A DNA stretch of 64,000 nucleotides, taken from Burkholderia sp. 4M9327F10 (GTDB lineage Bacteria > Pseudomonadota > Gammaproteobacteria > Burkholderiales > Burkholderiaceae). Made by a program: the position numbers and the translations under genes. Within the stretch, counting starts at the first letter, position 1; each line of letters begins with the position of its first letter. Shown piece after piece: positions 16,624 to 25,501 of the stretch. The stretch is taken from the NCBI RefSeq assembly GCF_005503145.1, contig NZ_SCNV01000048.1, positions 1 through 64,000 on the forward strand. Reading direction: 5' to 3'. A model generated the notes under the pieces. It ran no database searches. It was not told where the DNA came from and saw only the letters and a program-made list of their open reading frames with translations.

Positions 16624-17052
16624 TTAGTTGGATTGAAGGACGGCGAGATCGCCGTGCACGGCGACTGCCGCCGCGCTTGGGCTCACGCCACAGGTGAAAT
16701 TGGTGGACGAACTGGTCTCGGCGCTATGAAAACGTGTCTGGACGTTGATCACGGCATTCGCCTTTTTTTCCTGCGCAGCGGCGCGCAGCTTGTCCAGCGC
16801 CTGCTCAAGCGCCTTGTCGCACGAGGCGTCTGCACCGTCCTGGGCACGCGCTACCCGTGCCGAAACAGACGCTTCGCCAAGTTGCTGCTGCACTGCCGGA
16901 TGAGTTTGCGAGCCAAAATACAAGGCAACCCCGCTCCCCGCTGCGGGCTGCTGCACAGAAGGCTGCAACGCTACCGATTTGACCTGGGTCCCACAGCCGG
17001 CCTGCGTGATTACCACGGCAGCCAGCGCTCCCAGGATAAGACCGTTCCTCAT
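16624..17052 (-). CDS. small lipoprotein, paralogue of its neighbour
   Basis: A 142-residue lipoprotein: the signal ends in TQAGC, so Cys20 should be lipidated. The mature part repeats the neighbour's landmarks (VALYFGSQTHPAVQQ, a single mid Cys, NAVINVQTRFH, FTCGVS, VHGDLAVL). The gap to the downstream paralogue is 26 bp and to the upstream ketosynthase 37 bp, so it is part of the APE operon. The standard APE lipoprotein ApeN is absent from its usual place; this gene or its paralogue might stand in for it, but that is speculation. Confidence 0.72.
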   Translation of the reverse strand: MRNGLILGALAAVVITQAGCGTQVKSVALQPSVQQPAAGSGVALYFGSQTHPAVQQQLGEASVSARVARAQDGADASCDKALEQALDKLRAAAQEKKANAVINVQTRFHSAETSSSTNFTCGVSPSAAAVAVHGDLAVLQSN

Positions 17053-17089
17053 TGTGTTTTTCCTCTTCTTGTTAAAACGACCAGAAACG

Positions 17090-18337
17090 TCATGCGCCCT
17101 TCCAGGCGCGAAACATCAGGCTCGCGCAACTGCCGCCGAACCCGAATGAAACCGACATGGCCGCGTCGATGCGCGCCTCGCGCGACGTGCGCACGAGCGG
17201 CAGCTCCGCTACCGCGGGATCAAGCGTCTCAATGCCGCTGGTCCCCGCGAAATAGCCATCCCTCATCATCAACAGGGTGTAGATGGCTTCGTGTGCGCCG
17301 CATGCGCCGAGCGGATGGCCGGTCAAACCTTTGGTCGACGAAAACGGCGGCACTTCCTTGCCGAATATCCCGGCGAGCGCGTGCAGTTCTTCGAGATCAC
17401 CGCGCGGCGTCGAAGGCGCGTGCGTGTTGATATAGTCGGGACGCACCTTCGCTTCGTCGAGCGCCTCGCGCATGGCGCGGGCAATGCCCGGTGCACGCGG
17501 CGCCACCATGTCTGCACCGTCGGTGCAATGTCCGAAACCAATCAGCTCCGCATGAATACGTGCTCCCCGCGCCAGCGCGTGGTCGAGCGATTCGAGCAGC
17601 AACACACCCGCGCCCGAGGCCATCACAAAGCCGTCACGTGCGACATCGTAGGGACGCGACGCGTGCCCGGGTGCATCGTTGAAACGTCGTGACAGGGCGC
17701 CCATGGCGTCGAACATCAGCGTCATGTTGTCGTGCAGCGCTTCGCTGCCGCCTGCGAGGACGATCTGCTGACGGCCGGTCTGGATCAGCTGCATAGCCTG
17801 GCCGATTGCGAGCGCCGAGGTCGTACATGCTGACGACGGCGAGTACGTCGCGCCTTCCAGCCCGAACACGTGCGCGACATTGGCGGAGGTCGTGCTGCCC
17901 ATCGCCTGCGGCACGATGTAAGGGGGAACCCGATCGACTCCGCGTGCCCCGGCGATTTCCATGGCGACGTCGTAAGCCGACATCGTCCCGACCCCCGAGC
18001 CGATCACCGCGCCCGCCGCCGGCGAATGCAAGGCAGCGGGGTCGAGACCGGCATCGTCGAGTGCGCTGCGAACCGCGTGACACGCAAAGCGTGCGGTGTC
18101 GCCCATGAAGCGTTCGAGCTTGCGCGCGAACGGCGCTTCGTCGGCCACCGAAGCGACGCCCGCCACCTGGCTCGCGAAACCGCGCTCGCGCCATGCCTCG
18201 ATGCGCGAGATGCCCGAGCGTCCGGCGCGCAGTCGCGCCGACACGCCGTCGAGCGTGTTGCCGAGACAGGACACGAGACCCATGCCCGTCACGACGACGC
18301 GGCGCAGGCCGCCTGCGGTATGTGCTGCCTGGCTCAT
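17090..18337 (-). CDS. beta-ketoacyl-ACP synthase (FabB/F type), extra APE ketosynthase
   Basis: A 415-residue condensing enzyme with a full active site: Cys171 in SSACTTS, His306 in NTHAPSTPRGD and His341 in GLTGHPLGACG. Note NTHAPST in place of the usual NAHGTST. It overlaps apeR by ATGA. APE loci normally have ApeO, ApeR and ApeC; this is a further ketosynthase, probably for priming or early elongation from the aryl starter. Substrate preference cannot be read from sequence. Confidence 0.85.
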   Translation of the reverse strand: MSQAAHTAGGLRRVVVTGMGLVSCLGNTLDGVSARLRAGRSGISRIEAWRERGFASQVAGVASVADEAPFARKLERFMGDTARFACHAVRSALDDAGLDPAALHSPAAGAVIGSGVGTMSAYDVAMEIAGARGVDRVPPYIVPQAMGSTTSANVAHVFGLEGATYSPSSACTTSALAIGQAMQLIQTGRQQIVLAGGSEALHDNMTLMFDAMGALSRRFNDAPGHASRPYDVARDGFVMASGAGVLLLESLDHALARGARIHAELIGFGHCTDGADMVAPRAPGIARAMREALDEAKVRPDYINTHAPSTPRGDLEELHALAGIFGKEVPPFSSTKGLTGHPLGACGAHEAIYTLLMMRDGYFAGTSGIETLDPAVAELPLVRTSREARIDAAMSVSFGFGGSCASLMFRAWKGA

Positions 18338-19560
18338 CCGGCGCGCCTGAAGATCAGCGAGGTATTGATGCCGCCGAACGCGAAATTGTTGCTCATCACG
18401 TATTCGGCCTCGAGCGTGCGGGCCTCGCCGACAATGTAGTCAAGCTCTGCACACGCCGGATCGACATGGGTCAGATTCAGCGTTGGCGAGAACCAGTTGC
18501 GCTTCATCATCTCGATGGTCCACCACGCTTCAATGGCGCCGCACGCGCCGAGCGTATGGCCGATGTAGCTCTTCAGCGAGCTGATCGGCATGCGCGAGCC
18601 GAAGATCTGTGCGGTAGCGCGGCTTTCCGCCACGTCGCCGAGATCCGTGGAGGTGCCGTGTGCATTGACATAGGCAATCGACTCCGGCGGCAGTGCGGCG
18701 TCTTGCAGTGCAAGCCGCATGGCGACCGCCATGGTTTCGGCGGTCGGCTGGGTCATGTGCGCACCATCCGAATTGCAGCCGAAGCCGACAATTTCCGCGT
18801 GAATCCGCGCTCCGCGGGCGACCGCATGTTCATACTCTTCGAGCACGAGCGTCGCCGCGCCTTCGCCGACCACGAGACCGTCGCGTGCGGCATCGAAAGG
18901 CCGCGGCGTCAGGTGGGGTTCATCGTTGCGCGTGCTGGTTGCGTAGAGCGTGTCGAACACGGCGACCGCCGGCCCCGACAGCTCCTCTGCTCCGCCGGCC
19001 AGCATCAGGGTCTGCTTGCCCTGGGCGATCGCTTCGTATGCGTAGCCAATGGCCTGGCTGCCCGACGCGCAGGCGCAGGAGGTGGGTATGATCCGGCCTT
19101 TCAGATCCCAGAACAGGCTGACATTGACCGCTGTGGTGTGCGGCATCATCTGCACGTAGCTGTTCGAGGTCACGTCGCTCATCGAACCGGTATCGAGCAT
19201 TTTTCCGAACGCGCGGATCGGCTCGACGGAGCCGGACGACGATCCGTACGCGACGCCCATGCGCCCGTCGCCGATTGACGGATCGTCGAGCAGGCCGGCA
19301 TCGGTCAACGCCAGTTCGCTGGCCCGCACCGCATACTTCGAGACGGGGCCCATCGAGCGGGTCTTCTTGCGCGGATAGTGCCCGGGCGTGACGAATTCCG
19401 GCAACGGACACGCAAGCCGCGTATGCAGCGATTCGAAGTAGTCCCATTCGTGAATGCGCTGCACCGCATTGCGGCCGCGTTTCAGGCCCGCTTCGACTTC
19501 GTCCCAATGATTGCCGAGCGCCGATACGCCGCCCATTCCGGTAATGACGACGCGCTTCAT
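18334..19560 (-). CDS. apeR: beta-ketoacyl-ACP synthase ApeR
   Basis: A 408-residue ketosynthase. Active-site residues are Cys164 (TSCACASGS; C162 is an additional cysteine two residues before it), His301 (NAHGTSTDLGD) and His335 (YIGHTLGACG). In APE systems ApeR is thought to start chains, adding the first malonyl unit to the aryl primer. It follows the ketoreductase with a 1-nt TGATG overlap and precedes another ketosynthase with ATGA overlap. The name follows the O-P-Q-R order. Confidence 0.85.
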   Translation of the reverse strand: MKRVVITGMGGVSALGNHWDEVEAGLKRGRNAVQRIHEWDYFESLHTRLACPLPEFVTPGHYPRKKTRSMGPVSKYAVRASELALTDAGLLDDPSIGDGRMGVAYGSSSGSVEPIRAFGKMLDTGSMSDVTSNSYVQMMPHTTAVNVSLFWDLKGRIIPTSCACASGSQAIGYAYEAIAQGKQTLMLAGGAEELSGPAVAVFDTLYATSTRNDEPHLTPRPFDAARDGLVVGEGAATLVLEEYEHAVARGARIHAEIVGFGCNSDGAHMTQPTAETMAVAMRLALQDAALPPESIAYVNAHGTSTDLGDVAESRATAQIFGSRMPISSLKSYIGHTLGACGAIEAWWTIEMMKRNWFSPTLNLTHVDPACAELDYIVGEARTLEAEYVMSNNFAFGGINTSLIFRRAG

Positions 19561-20285
19561 CACACCATCCCGCCGTTGACGCCGATCACTTGCCGCGTGA
19601 TATAGGACGCCGCATCCGACATCAGGAAGCCGACCACCGCGGCTACTTCGACGGGCTGTCCAACGCGGTTCATCGGCACCGCCTTCAACGCGTGTTCGAG
19701 CGGCACCTCGTCGAGCATGCCGGTATCGATCAGGCCCGGCGCCACGCTGTTGACGGTGATGTTGCGGGTCGCGAGTTCGACGGCGAGCGCCTTGGTCGCG
19801 CCGATCAGGCCGGCCTTTGCCGCGCTGTAGTTGACCTGGCCGCGATTGCCGGTCACCCCGGAAACCGACGCGACGGTCACGATCCGGCCGCCCTGGCGGG
19901 CGCGGACCATCGGCATGGTGAGCGGGTGCACGACGTTGTAGAACGCGTCGAGACCGGTCTCGATCACGATGTCCCAGTCTTCGTCGGTGAGCGCCGGAAA
20001 GGCTGCATCGCGGGTCACGCCTGCGCAGCAGACAATGCCGTAGTAGGCGCCGTGGGCCAGGACATCGGCCTCGAGTGCGGCACGGCACGCGGCGCGATCG
20101 CGCACATCGAACTGCAAGACGCTGGCCGTTCCGCCTTGCGCCGCGATGCCCGCCGTCACCGCTTCGGCTTCGCTGCGCCCGGTACGGCAGTGGACGGTCA
20201 CCGCAAAGCCGTCAGCCGCCAGTTGATAGGCGATTGCGCGGCCGATTCCACGGCTCGCGCCGGTAATGAGAACACGCCTGCTCAT
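19560..20285 (-). CDS. apeQ: 3-ketoacyl-ACP reductase ApeQ (FabG type)
   Basis: A 241-residue short-chain dehydrogenase. NADPH-binding TGASRGIG is at residues 8-15; the catalytic set is Ser140, Tyr153 and Lys157 (YSAAK). It reduces the beta-keto group in each APE extension cycle before dehydration. The start at 20285 gives the ATGA overlap with the dehydratase gene and the standard FabG N-terminus; upstream in-frame residues are not family-like. Confidence 0.92.
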   Translation of the reverse strand: MSRRVLITGASRGIGRAIAYQLAADGFAVTVHCRTGRSEAEAVTAGIAAQGGTASVLQFDVRDRAACRAALEADVLAHGAYYGIVCCAGVTRDAAFPALTDEDWDIVIETGLDAFYNVVHPLTMPMVRARQGGRIVTVASVSGVTGNRGQVNYSAAKAGLIGATKALAVELATRNITVNSVAPGLIDTGMLDEVPLEHALKAVPMNRVGQPVEVAAVVGFLMSDAASYITRQVIGVNGGMV

Positions 20286-20779
20286 GACCTGAAACCCTCT
20301 TCGATAAATGTCTGAAAATCGCGTGGCTGAAAAACCTTGATCACCGCCTCGGCCGCCACCACGCCATCGTGTTGAATGACGCACTCGTAAGCGCCGTGAC
20401 CTTCTTCGCTACGCAATAGCTCTTTGATTTCGATTTGCAGCAGCGCGTCGCGCGCAAATGCAGGTGTATGCATCTCGTAGCGGCGCGAGCCGAGCAGCAC
20501 GCCGGGGCGCGCCGTGTTGCCCGCGCGCATCGCGAGCAGCCCAACGTGCGCTGCAATCGCCTGTGCCATCAGTTCGATGCCGATCCATGCGGGCATCGCA
20601 CCTTCGGCGTCGGCGTACCACGCATCGCCCAGGACGCGTGCCTGGGCCGTCAGCGACTCCTCTGCGCACGCAACGACCGAGTCGAGCAAGAGCATGGTCC
20701 CGCGATGCGGCAGAATTTCCTCGATAGACGGAAAGCGTTGCGCTTCGAAATCCGGACTGGATTGAATGGACTGGATCAT
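20282..20779 (-). CDS. apeP: 3-hydroxyacyl-ACP dehydratase ApeP (hotdog)
   Basis: A 165-residue hotdog protein. The conserved LPHRGTMLLLDSV puts the catalytic His at residue 25, and AWIGIELMAQ puts the acidic partner at Glu69, as in FabZ/FabA. It removes water to give the conjugated double bond. It starts 7 bp after the apeO stop and overlaps apeQ by ATGA. The locus has a second dehydratase domain fused to the synthetase ApeH. Confidence 0.85.
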   Translation of the reverse strand: MIQSIQSSPDFEAQRFPSIEEILPHRGTMLLLDSVVACAEESLTAQARVLGDAWYADAEGAMPAWIGIELMAQAIAAHVGLLAMRAGNTARPGVLLGSRRYEMHTPAFARDALLQIEIKELLRSEEGHGAYECVIQHDGVVAAEAVIKVFQPRDFQTFIEEGFRS

Positions 20780-20786
20780 GGGAGGC

Positions 20787-21971
20787 TCACCGGCCGAGAA
20801 TCACGCTGACGTTGCTGCCGCCGAACGCGAACGAATTGCTCATGACGTATTGCGCACCGGCGTGGCGCGGCAAATACCGCTCAGTTTCAACGAGGTCGAG
20901 CGCCGGCAATTCGGCGTCGGCTTCGCGGTCCCAGAGGTGACGCGGCAAGGCGACATCGTCGCGGGCGAGCGTGAGCCAGGCGAAACCGAGCTCGTTTGCG
21001 CCTGCCGCGCCGAGTTGATGTCCCGTCAACGGTTTGGTGCCGCTTGCTGCGACCCCGCCGGGGAAGACGCGCGACATCAGATGCGCTTCCATCTGGTCGT
21101 TTTTGCGCGTAGCGGTTGCATGCAGGTTGACATAGCCGATCGATGCAGGCGCTACGCCCGCATCCTGGAGTGCGCCGCGCAAGGCGTGCTCGCCGCCGAC
21201 GCCGTGCGGATCGGGCGCGGAAATGTGATGCGCGTCGCTGGATTCGCCGGCGCCTGCCAGCACAACCGGTCCTTCGTCGCGGCTCATCAGGAACACGGCC
21301 GCGCCTTCGCCGATGTTGATGCCGCAGCGGTTGCGGCTCATCGGATTCATGCGCGTCACGCTGGTCGATTCGATCGAGGCGAAACCCTGCAAGGTCAGTT
21401 CACATAGCGAATCGACTCCGCCGGCCACCACCGCATCGCAGAGACCCAGATCCAGCAGCCGGCGCGCCGAGATAATGGCTTTCGCCCCCGACGTGCATGC
21501 CGTCGAGACCGTGAAGGCCGGCCCCTGGATATCGAGCGCTGCCGCGGCGAATGGCGCGGCCGTGCCGATTTCCATCTGGCGGTAGTCGAACCCGGCCGGC
21601 AAACTGCCCGCTTCGGCGTGTTGTGCGAGCGCGGCTTCGGCTGCGCTGATGCCCGACGTGCTGGTGCCGAGCACCACGCCAATGCGACGGGCGCCGTAGC
21701 GTTCGCGCGCTGCTTCGATAGCGGGTCTGATCTGCGCGAGGGCGGCCAGCAGCAAACGGTTGTTGCGGCAGTCGTAATGTGCGAGCGCGGCGGCCGGCGC
21801 ATGCTCGAGCGGCGCCATGACCCGGCCGACGAATGCCTCGCCGCGGCGGGTTTGCAGCGCGCCCATGCCGGGAGCCTGGCCGTCGGCCAGCGCGGCGACA
21901 ATCGACGGCACGTCGTTGCCGAGTGCGTTGATCATACCGAGCGCATGCAGATAAACACGTGAGGTGCTCAC
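20787..21971 (-). CDS. apeO: beta-ketoacyl-ACP synthase ApeO
   Basis: A 394-residue elongating ketosynthase. Catalytic residues are Cys159 (STACTSG), His284 (NLHATATRKND) and His318 (LTGHQLGAAG). In characterised APE systems ApeO pairs with the chain-length factor ApeC; both are here, at opposite ends of the operon. Four bases separate it from the exporter gene. The usual apeN, expected between apeM and apeO, is missing. Confidence 0.88.
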   Translation of the reverse strand: MSTSRVYLHALGMINALGNDVPSIVAALADGQAPGMGALQTRRGEAFVGRVMAPLEHAPAAALAHYDCRNNRLLLAALAQIRPAIEAARERYGARRIGVVLGTSTSGISAAEAALAQHAEAGSLPAGFDYRQMEIGTAAPFAAAALDIQGPAFTVSTACTSGAKAIISARRLLDLGLCDAVVAGGVDSLCELTLQGFASIESTSVTRMNPMSRNRCGINIGEGAAVFLMSRDEGPVVLAGAGESSDAHHISAPDPHGVGGEHALRGALQDAGVAPASIGYVNLHATATRKNDQMEAHLMSRVFPGGVAASGTKPLTGHQLGAAGANELGFAWLTLARDDVALPRHLWDREADAELPALDLVETERYLPRHAGAQYVMSNSFAFGGSNVSVILGR

Positions 21972-21975
21972 ACCA

Positions 21976-24399
21976 TTACTCCTGTCCCACGCAAGATGAT
22001 TGCTGTTTCGATGGAATGCCGATCGGCGCGAGCAGCACGGACACCAGAATGCCGATCGACAGCGTCGCGCCGAAGCTGCGCAAGGCCGGCATCGAACTCA
22101 TCCCGAGCATGCCGAACGACAGCAGGGTCGTGAGGGACGACAGCAGCACACCGGTCCACACGGCGCCGGGGTCCGCGTCCGCTCGCAAGGTGCCCTCGCG
22201 CAGGAACACGGCATAGTTCGCGCCCACGCCGAGCACGAGCATCAGCGCGAGCCAGTTGAACAGCGTGAACGGGATATGCGCGTAGCCGAATGCGGCGAGC
22301 GTGACGGCCACGGCGAGCAGCACGGGCAGCGTGACAGCGAGGCCGCCGCGCGGCCGGTAGCGCAGCATCAGCAGGATCAGCACCAGCAGTAGCGCGCCCG
22401 CAAGCCAGATGCTGCTGTCGACACGATATTCGCCGAAGAGCTTCGACACGCTCGCAGCCTTGTCGACGAAGCTGACCCCGGGTACCGCACGCGCGGCGTC
22501 GAGCAGCGCAGGCTCGTTGGCCGGCGTCACGCTTTGCGGAATGACCACGGCGGCAAAGGCGCGGGGTGTCGTGGACGTCGCGCCGAGCCACAGATGGCGG
22601 AACGGCTGCGACCAGGGCGCGGCAAGCCAGCGGTCGATCGTCAGCCGTGAGGCCGACGAGCCGGCATAGTCCGCGAGCCACGCGTCGGCGACGTTGTCGC
22701 GAAAGCCGGCCTGCAGCAGCATCGCGCGCAGGACGACGGGGTCATTGAAGACGTGGGCGGCGAGCAGCGCGCGGTCGGCGCGTTGCTGCTTCGCGGACGG
22801 CACGAATGACGTCACCGATTGCCAGCTACCCACCTTTGCGGCGCCGCCGAGTGCGTCAAGCCTCGCGCCGAGCGCTTCGGCGCGCTCCAGCACGATCTCC
22901 GGCGTCTCACCGCGCACCACGAAAAACTGGGCCGTGTTGTCCACGCCCACCGCGCGGGTCACCTCGCGCTCCTGTGCCACGAGCGCAGGGTCACGCTGGA
23001 TCAGCAGGTGGATATCGTCATCGCTTCGCAATTGCAGCCAGCCGGGTGCGGCTGCGATCAGCAGCGCTGCGCTCACCCAGATTGCACGGCGGCCGCCGAT
23101 CAACGCCCGCCACGTTTGCAGCATGCGTCCCGCCGCCTTGAACAGGTATTGCGGGCTGCGCGCCGGCGCTCGCGTGAGCAGGGTCGGCAACAGCAGGAGA
23201 ACCGAGGCGAAAGCAATCGAAATGCCCGCCACCGCGAAGCACGCGATCTGCTTGAGCGCGGGAAACGGCGCGCACGCGAGGATCGCGTAGCCAAGCAGGC
23301 TCGTGGCGAGGGCAACCGAGAGCGCCGGTGCGACCGCACGGGCGCCGCGCCGCGAATCCCAACCGTCGCGCGCGCCCAGATAGACGACGAAATACTGGAT
23401 CGAGTAGTCGACCGCTTCGCCGATCAGGCTTGCGCCGAACACGAGCGTCAACAGGTGTAGCTTGCCGAAGACGAGCAGGGTGAATGCAAGAGCGCCGACA
23501 ATGCCGAGCGCGGTGGAAACGAAGCCCAGCAGCAATAGCCGCGGCGAACGGAAGATCCACAGCATCAACAATGCGATGCCGCAGATCGACACGACGCCGA
23601 TCGCATGCATTTCGTGTTCGGAGGCGCTGCGCGCTGCTTGCGCGTAGAAAACGGCTCCGGTTCTGGCGAGCGTGACGTCGGGGAACGCCTGCTTGAGACT
23701 CGCTTCGCTGTGCCCCACTGCAGCGAGGACGGCGCGTTGGGTTTGCGTTTCGTACGCGGAGCCCGGCAGGCTTGCCATCACCAGTACGCTGGTGGCCGCG
23801 CCGCGATGGGAAACCAGCAGGCTGTCTTCGATCTCCAGATTGGAGGTGGCAAGCGGCAGGCCGCCTAGCCAGTGCTCGAGCCAGCCGAATGGATCGTCGG
23901 CGAGCGCGGTGGCAAGACCGCCTTCGGCCGGTGCGTAGAGGCGGCGCATGAGCGCGTTGCGTAGCGTCGCTGGACCGTTCGAACCGTCTGTCAGCAGCGC
24001 ACGGTCGGCCGGCGTGAGCAGGCCGAACCGGTACGGCATGTACAGGCCGCCGATCTGTGACAGGTCGAACGGCGGCAACGTCGTGGTCACGGAGCGGAAC
24101 GCGCCGCTCGCCGACAGCGCCGCGCCTAGCTGCTTTGCCGCAGCCTTGGCGTGAGTCGCGTTGTCGCTCGTCACGAGGAACACGGTCCGGTCGCCGAGCG
24201 TGGCCGCGAGCCTGTCGACCGCTTCTTCAGCGACCGGATCCGCCTCGGTGGCCGGCAACAGGGCGAGCAGATTGGTCTGCAGCGGCGACGGACCGGCGAA
24301 GCGCCACACGCAGTAAAGCGCGGCCGATAGGGCGAACACGAGCCACGCGGCACGCATGCCCCATGCCGGTTTCGAGCCTCGCACCTGTGCCGCGTCCAT
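21976..24399 (-). CDS. apeM: MMPL/RND-family exporter ApeM
   Basis: An 807-residue membrane protein with the two-fold MMPL layout: one helix, a large periplasmic domain, five helices (SICGIALLMLWIF to FAVAGISIAFASVLLLLP), then a repeat of the same (SIWLAGALLLVLILLMLRY to SIGILVSVLLAPIGI). The conserved GEAVDYSIQYFV segment lies in the first helix bundle. It probably moves the acylated polyene across or out of the inner membrane toward the LolA-like carrier encoded just upstream (TAATG 1-nt overlap). Confidence 0.88.
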   Translation of the reverse strand: MDAAQVRGSKPAWGMRAAWLVFALSAALYCVWRFAGPSPLQTNLLALLPATEADPVAEEAVDRLAATLGDRTVFLVTSDNATHAKAAAKQLGAALSASGAFRSVTTTLPPFDLSQIGGLYMPYRFGLLTPADRALLTDGSNGPATLRNALMRRLYAPAEGGLATALADDPFGWLEHWLGGLPLATSNLEIEDSLLVSHRGAATSVLVMASLPGSAYETQTQRAVLAAVGHSEASLKQAFPDVTLARTGAVFYAQAARSASEHEMHAIGVVSICGIALLMLWIFRSPRLLLLGFVSTALGIVGALAFTLLVFGKLHLLTLVFGASLIGEAVDYSIQYFVVYLGARDGWDSRRGARAVAPALSVALATSLLGYAILACAPFPALKQIACFAVAGISIAFASVLLLLPTLLTRAPARSPQYLFKAAGRMLQTWRALIGGRRAIWVSAALLIAAAPGWLQLRSDDDIHLLIQRDPALVAQEREVTRAVGVDNTAQFFVVRGETPEIVLERAEALGARLDALGGAAKVGSWQSVTSFVPSAKQQRADRALLAAHVFNDPVVLRAMLLQAGFRDNVADAWLADYAGSSASRLTIDRWLAAPWSQPFRHLWLGATSTTPRAFAAVVIPQSVTPANEPALLDAARAVPGVSFVDKAASVSKLFGEYRVDSSIWLAGALLLVLILLMLRYRPRGGLAVTLPVLLAVAVTLAAFGYAHIPFTLFNWLALMLVLGVGANYAVFLREGTLRADADPGAVWTGVLLSSLTTLLSFGMLGMSSMPALRSFGATLSIGILVSVLLAPIGIPSKQQSSCVGQE

Positions 24400-25082
24400 T
24401 AGGGCGCTCCGAAAAGCTGCTGCTCGGCAGACGTCAGATCAGTCACCGTGGCGGTATCCGAGAAGTCCAGCGTGGTGACGTCGCCGTTCGTGAGCGTGAT
24501 GTGCAGGGTGCGCAAGTAGCTGCCGCCGCTCATCTGCAAGCCCTTGATTGCCTGGGCGAGCTGCGGCTGGTTCGGTGTGAGCTGCATGCGCCATTGCGCC
24601 GGCGTGCCGCTGGCTTGCACGTCGAATTGAGAATAGAGCGCCGAAAGATCGCCGCCGAGCATCGCGCGCATCATCCGCGATACCTCGGCGACGCCGCGCG
24701 CACCGTGGGGGCTCGCGCCTCCGACGCGCTGACCGGCTGCGTCGATTTCGCTCACGCCCGCATCGGTAATCAGATAGGTGGCCTGGTACGGTGTCTCGAT
24801 GCGCCAGATGACGCCGCGTCCGCGCGCGAGCAGCAGCGATCCTGAACTGACGAGCGGTTGTTTTAGCGCGGCGCGTATTTGCGTTTGCGTGAAGTGTGCG
24901 CGAATGCCGCTCGCCCGTCCCAACTGGGCGGCGATCTGCGACACCAGCCCCGCGTTCTGCGCAGATCCGGATGCTTCAGCGGATGTGCGCACAGACGTGG
25001 ACGCGGCATGCGCCGCTGGCGCGAGTGCCTGCAGCGCGACGCTTGCCGCAACCATGGCGATGCGCAGCTTCAGCCCGCCCAT
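24399..25082 (-). CDS. apeL: LolA-like outer-membrane lipoprotein carrier ApeL
   Basis: A 227-residue periplasmic protein. The signal sequence ends near AHA (about residue 26); the mature fold carries LolA landmarks: GIRAHFTQTQIR, GSLLLARGRGVIWRIETPY and YLRTLHITLTNGDVTTLDFSD. It should carry the lipid-like polyene through the periplasm. It overlaps the thioesterase gene by 13 bp. Confidence 0.85.
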   Translation of the reverse strand: MGGLKLRIAMVAASVALQALAPAAHAASTSVRTSAEASGSAQNAGLVSQIAAQLGRASGIRAHFTQTQIRAALKQPLVSSGSLLLARGRGVIWRIETPYQATYLITDAGVSEIDAAGQRVGGASPHGARGVAEVSRMMRAMLGGDLSALYSQFDVQASGTPAQWRMQLTPNQPQLAQAIKGLQMSGGSYLRTLHITLTNGDVTTLDFSDTATVTDLTSAEQQLFGAP

Positions 25083-25501
25083 ACGCGCTCCAGCTTCTCG
25101 AACACGACCGGCGGCGAGACGAACTGCAGTTCCTGGGTGGCCGCGCTTACGGCGACCTGGATCGTGTGGCCCTTGGTGAGCCGGGTGCCTGAGGCCTCAT
25201 CCACGATTTCATAGCCGATCTTCAGGCGATTTTCGTATTCCAGCAGTTGTGCGCGCACTTCGAGCCGTTGGCCGTACACCGCGGGGCGCACATACTTCAA
25301 ATGCGCCTCGACAACCGGCCACAGATAGCCCGATGCCTGCATCTCGCGATAGTCGTAGTCGAATGCCCGCAGCAGCGCCGCGCGGCCCACCTCGAAATAC
25401 TTCAGGTAGTGGCCGTGCCAGCACACGTTCATCGCATCGACGTCGTGAAACGGCACCTCGACGGCCGCGCTGGCCGTCAGCACCTTGCGCGGGTCGCTCA
25501 T
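25070..25501 (-). CDS. apeK: acyl-CoA/ACP thioesterase ApeK (4HBT type)
   Basis: A 143-residue hotdog thioesterase of the 4-hydroxybenzoyl-CoA thioesterase type. The DVDAM segment (Asp22) and HGHYLKYFE give the family active site. It probably hydrolyses stalled or finished acyl chains. The start at 25501 gives an ATGA overlap with the ammonia-lyase stop; longer in-frame upstream sequence is Arg-rich and not family-like. Confidence 0.85.
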   Translation of the reverse strand: MSDPRKVLTASAAVEVPFHDVDAMNVCWHGHYLKYFEVGRAALLRAFDYDYREMQASGYLWPVVEAHLKYVRPAVYGQRLEVRAQLLEYENRLKIGYEIVDEASGTRLTKGHTIQVAVSAATQELQFVSPPVVFEKLERVWAG

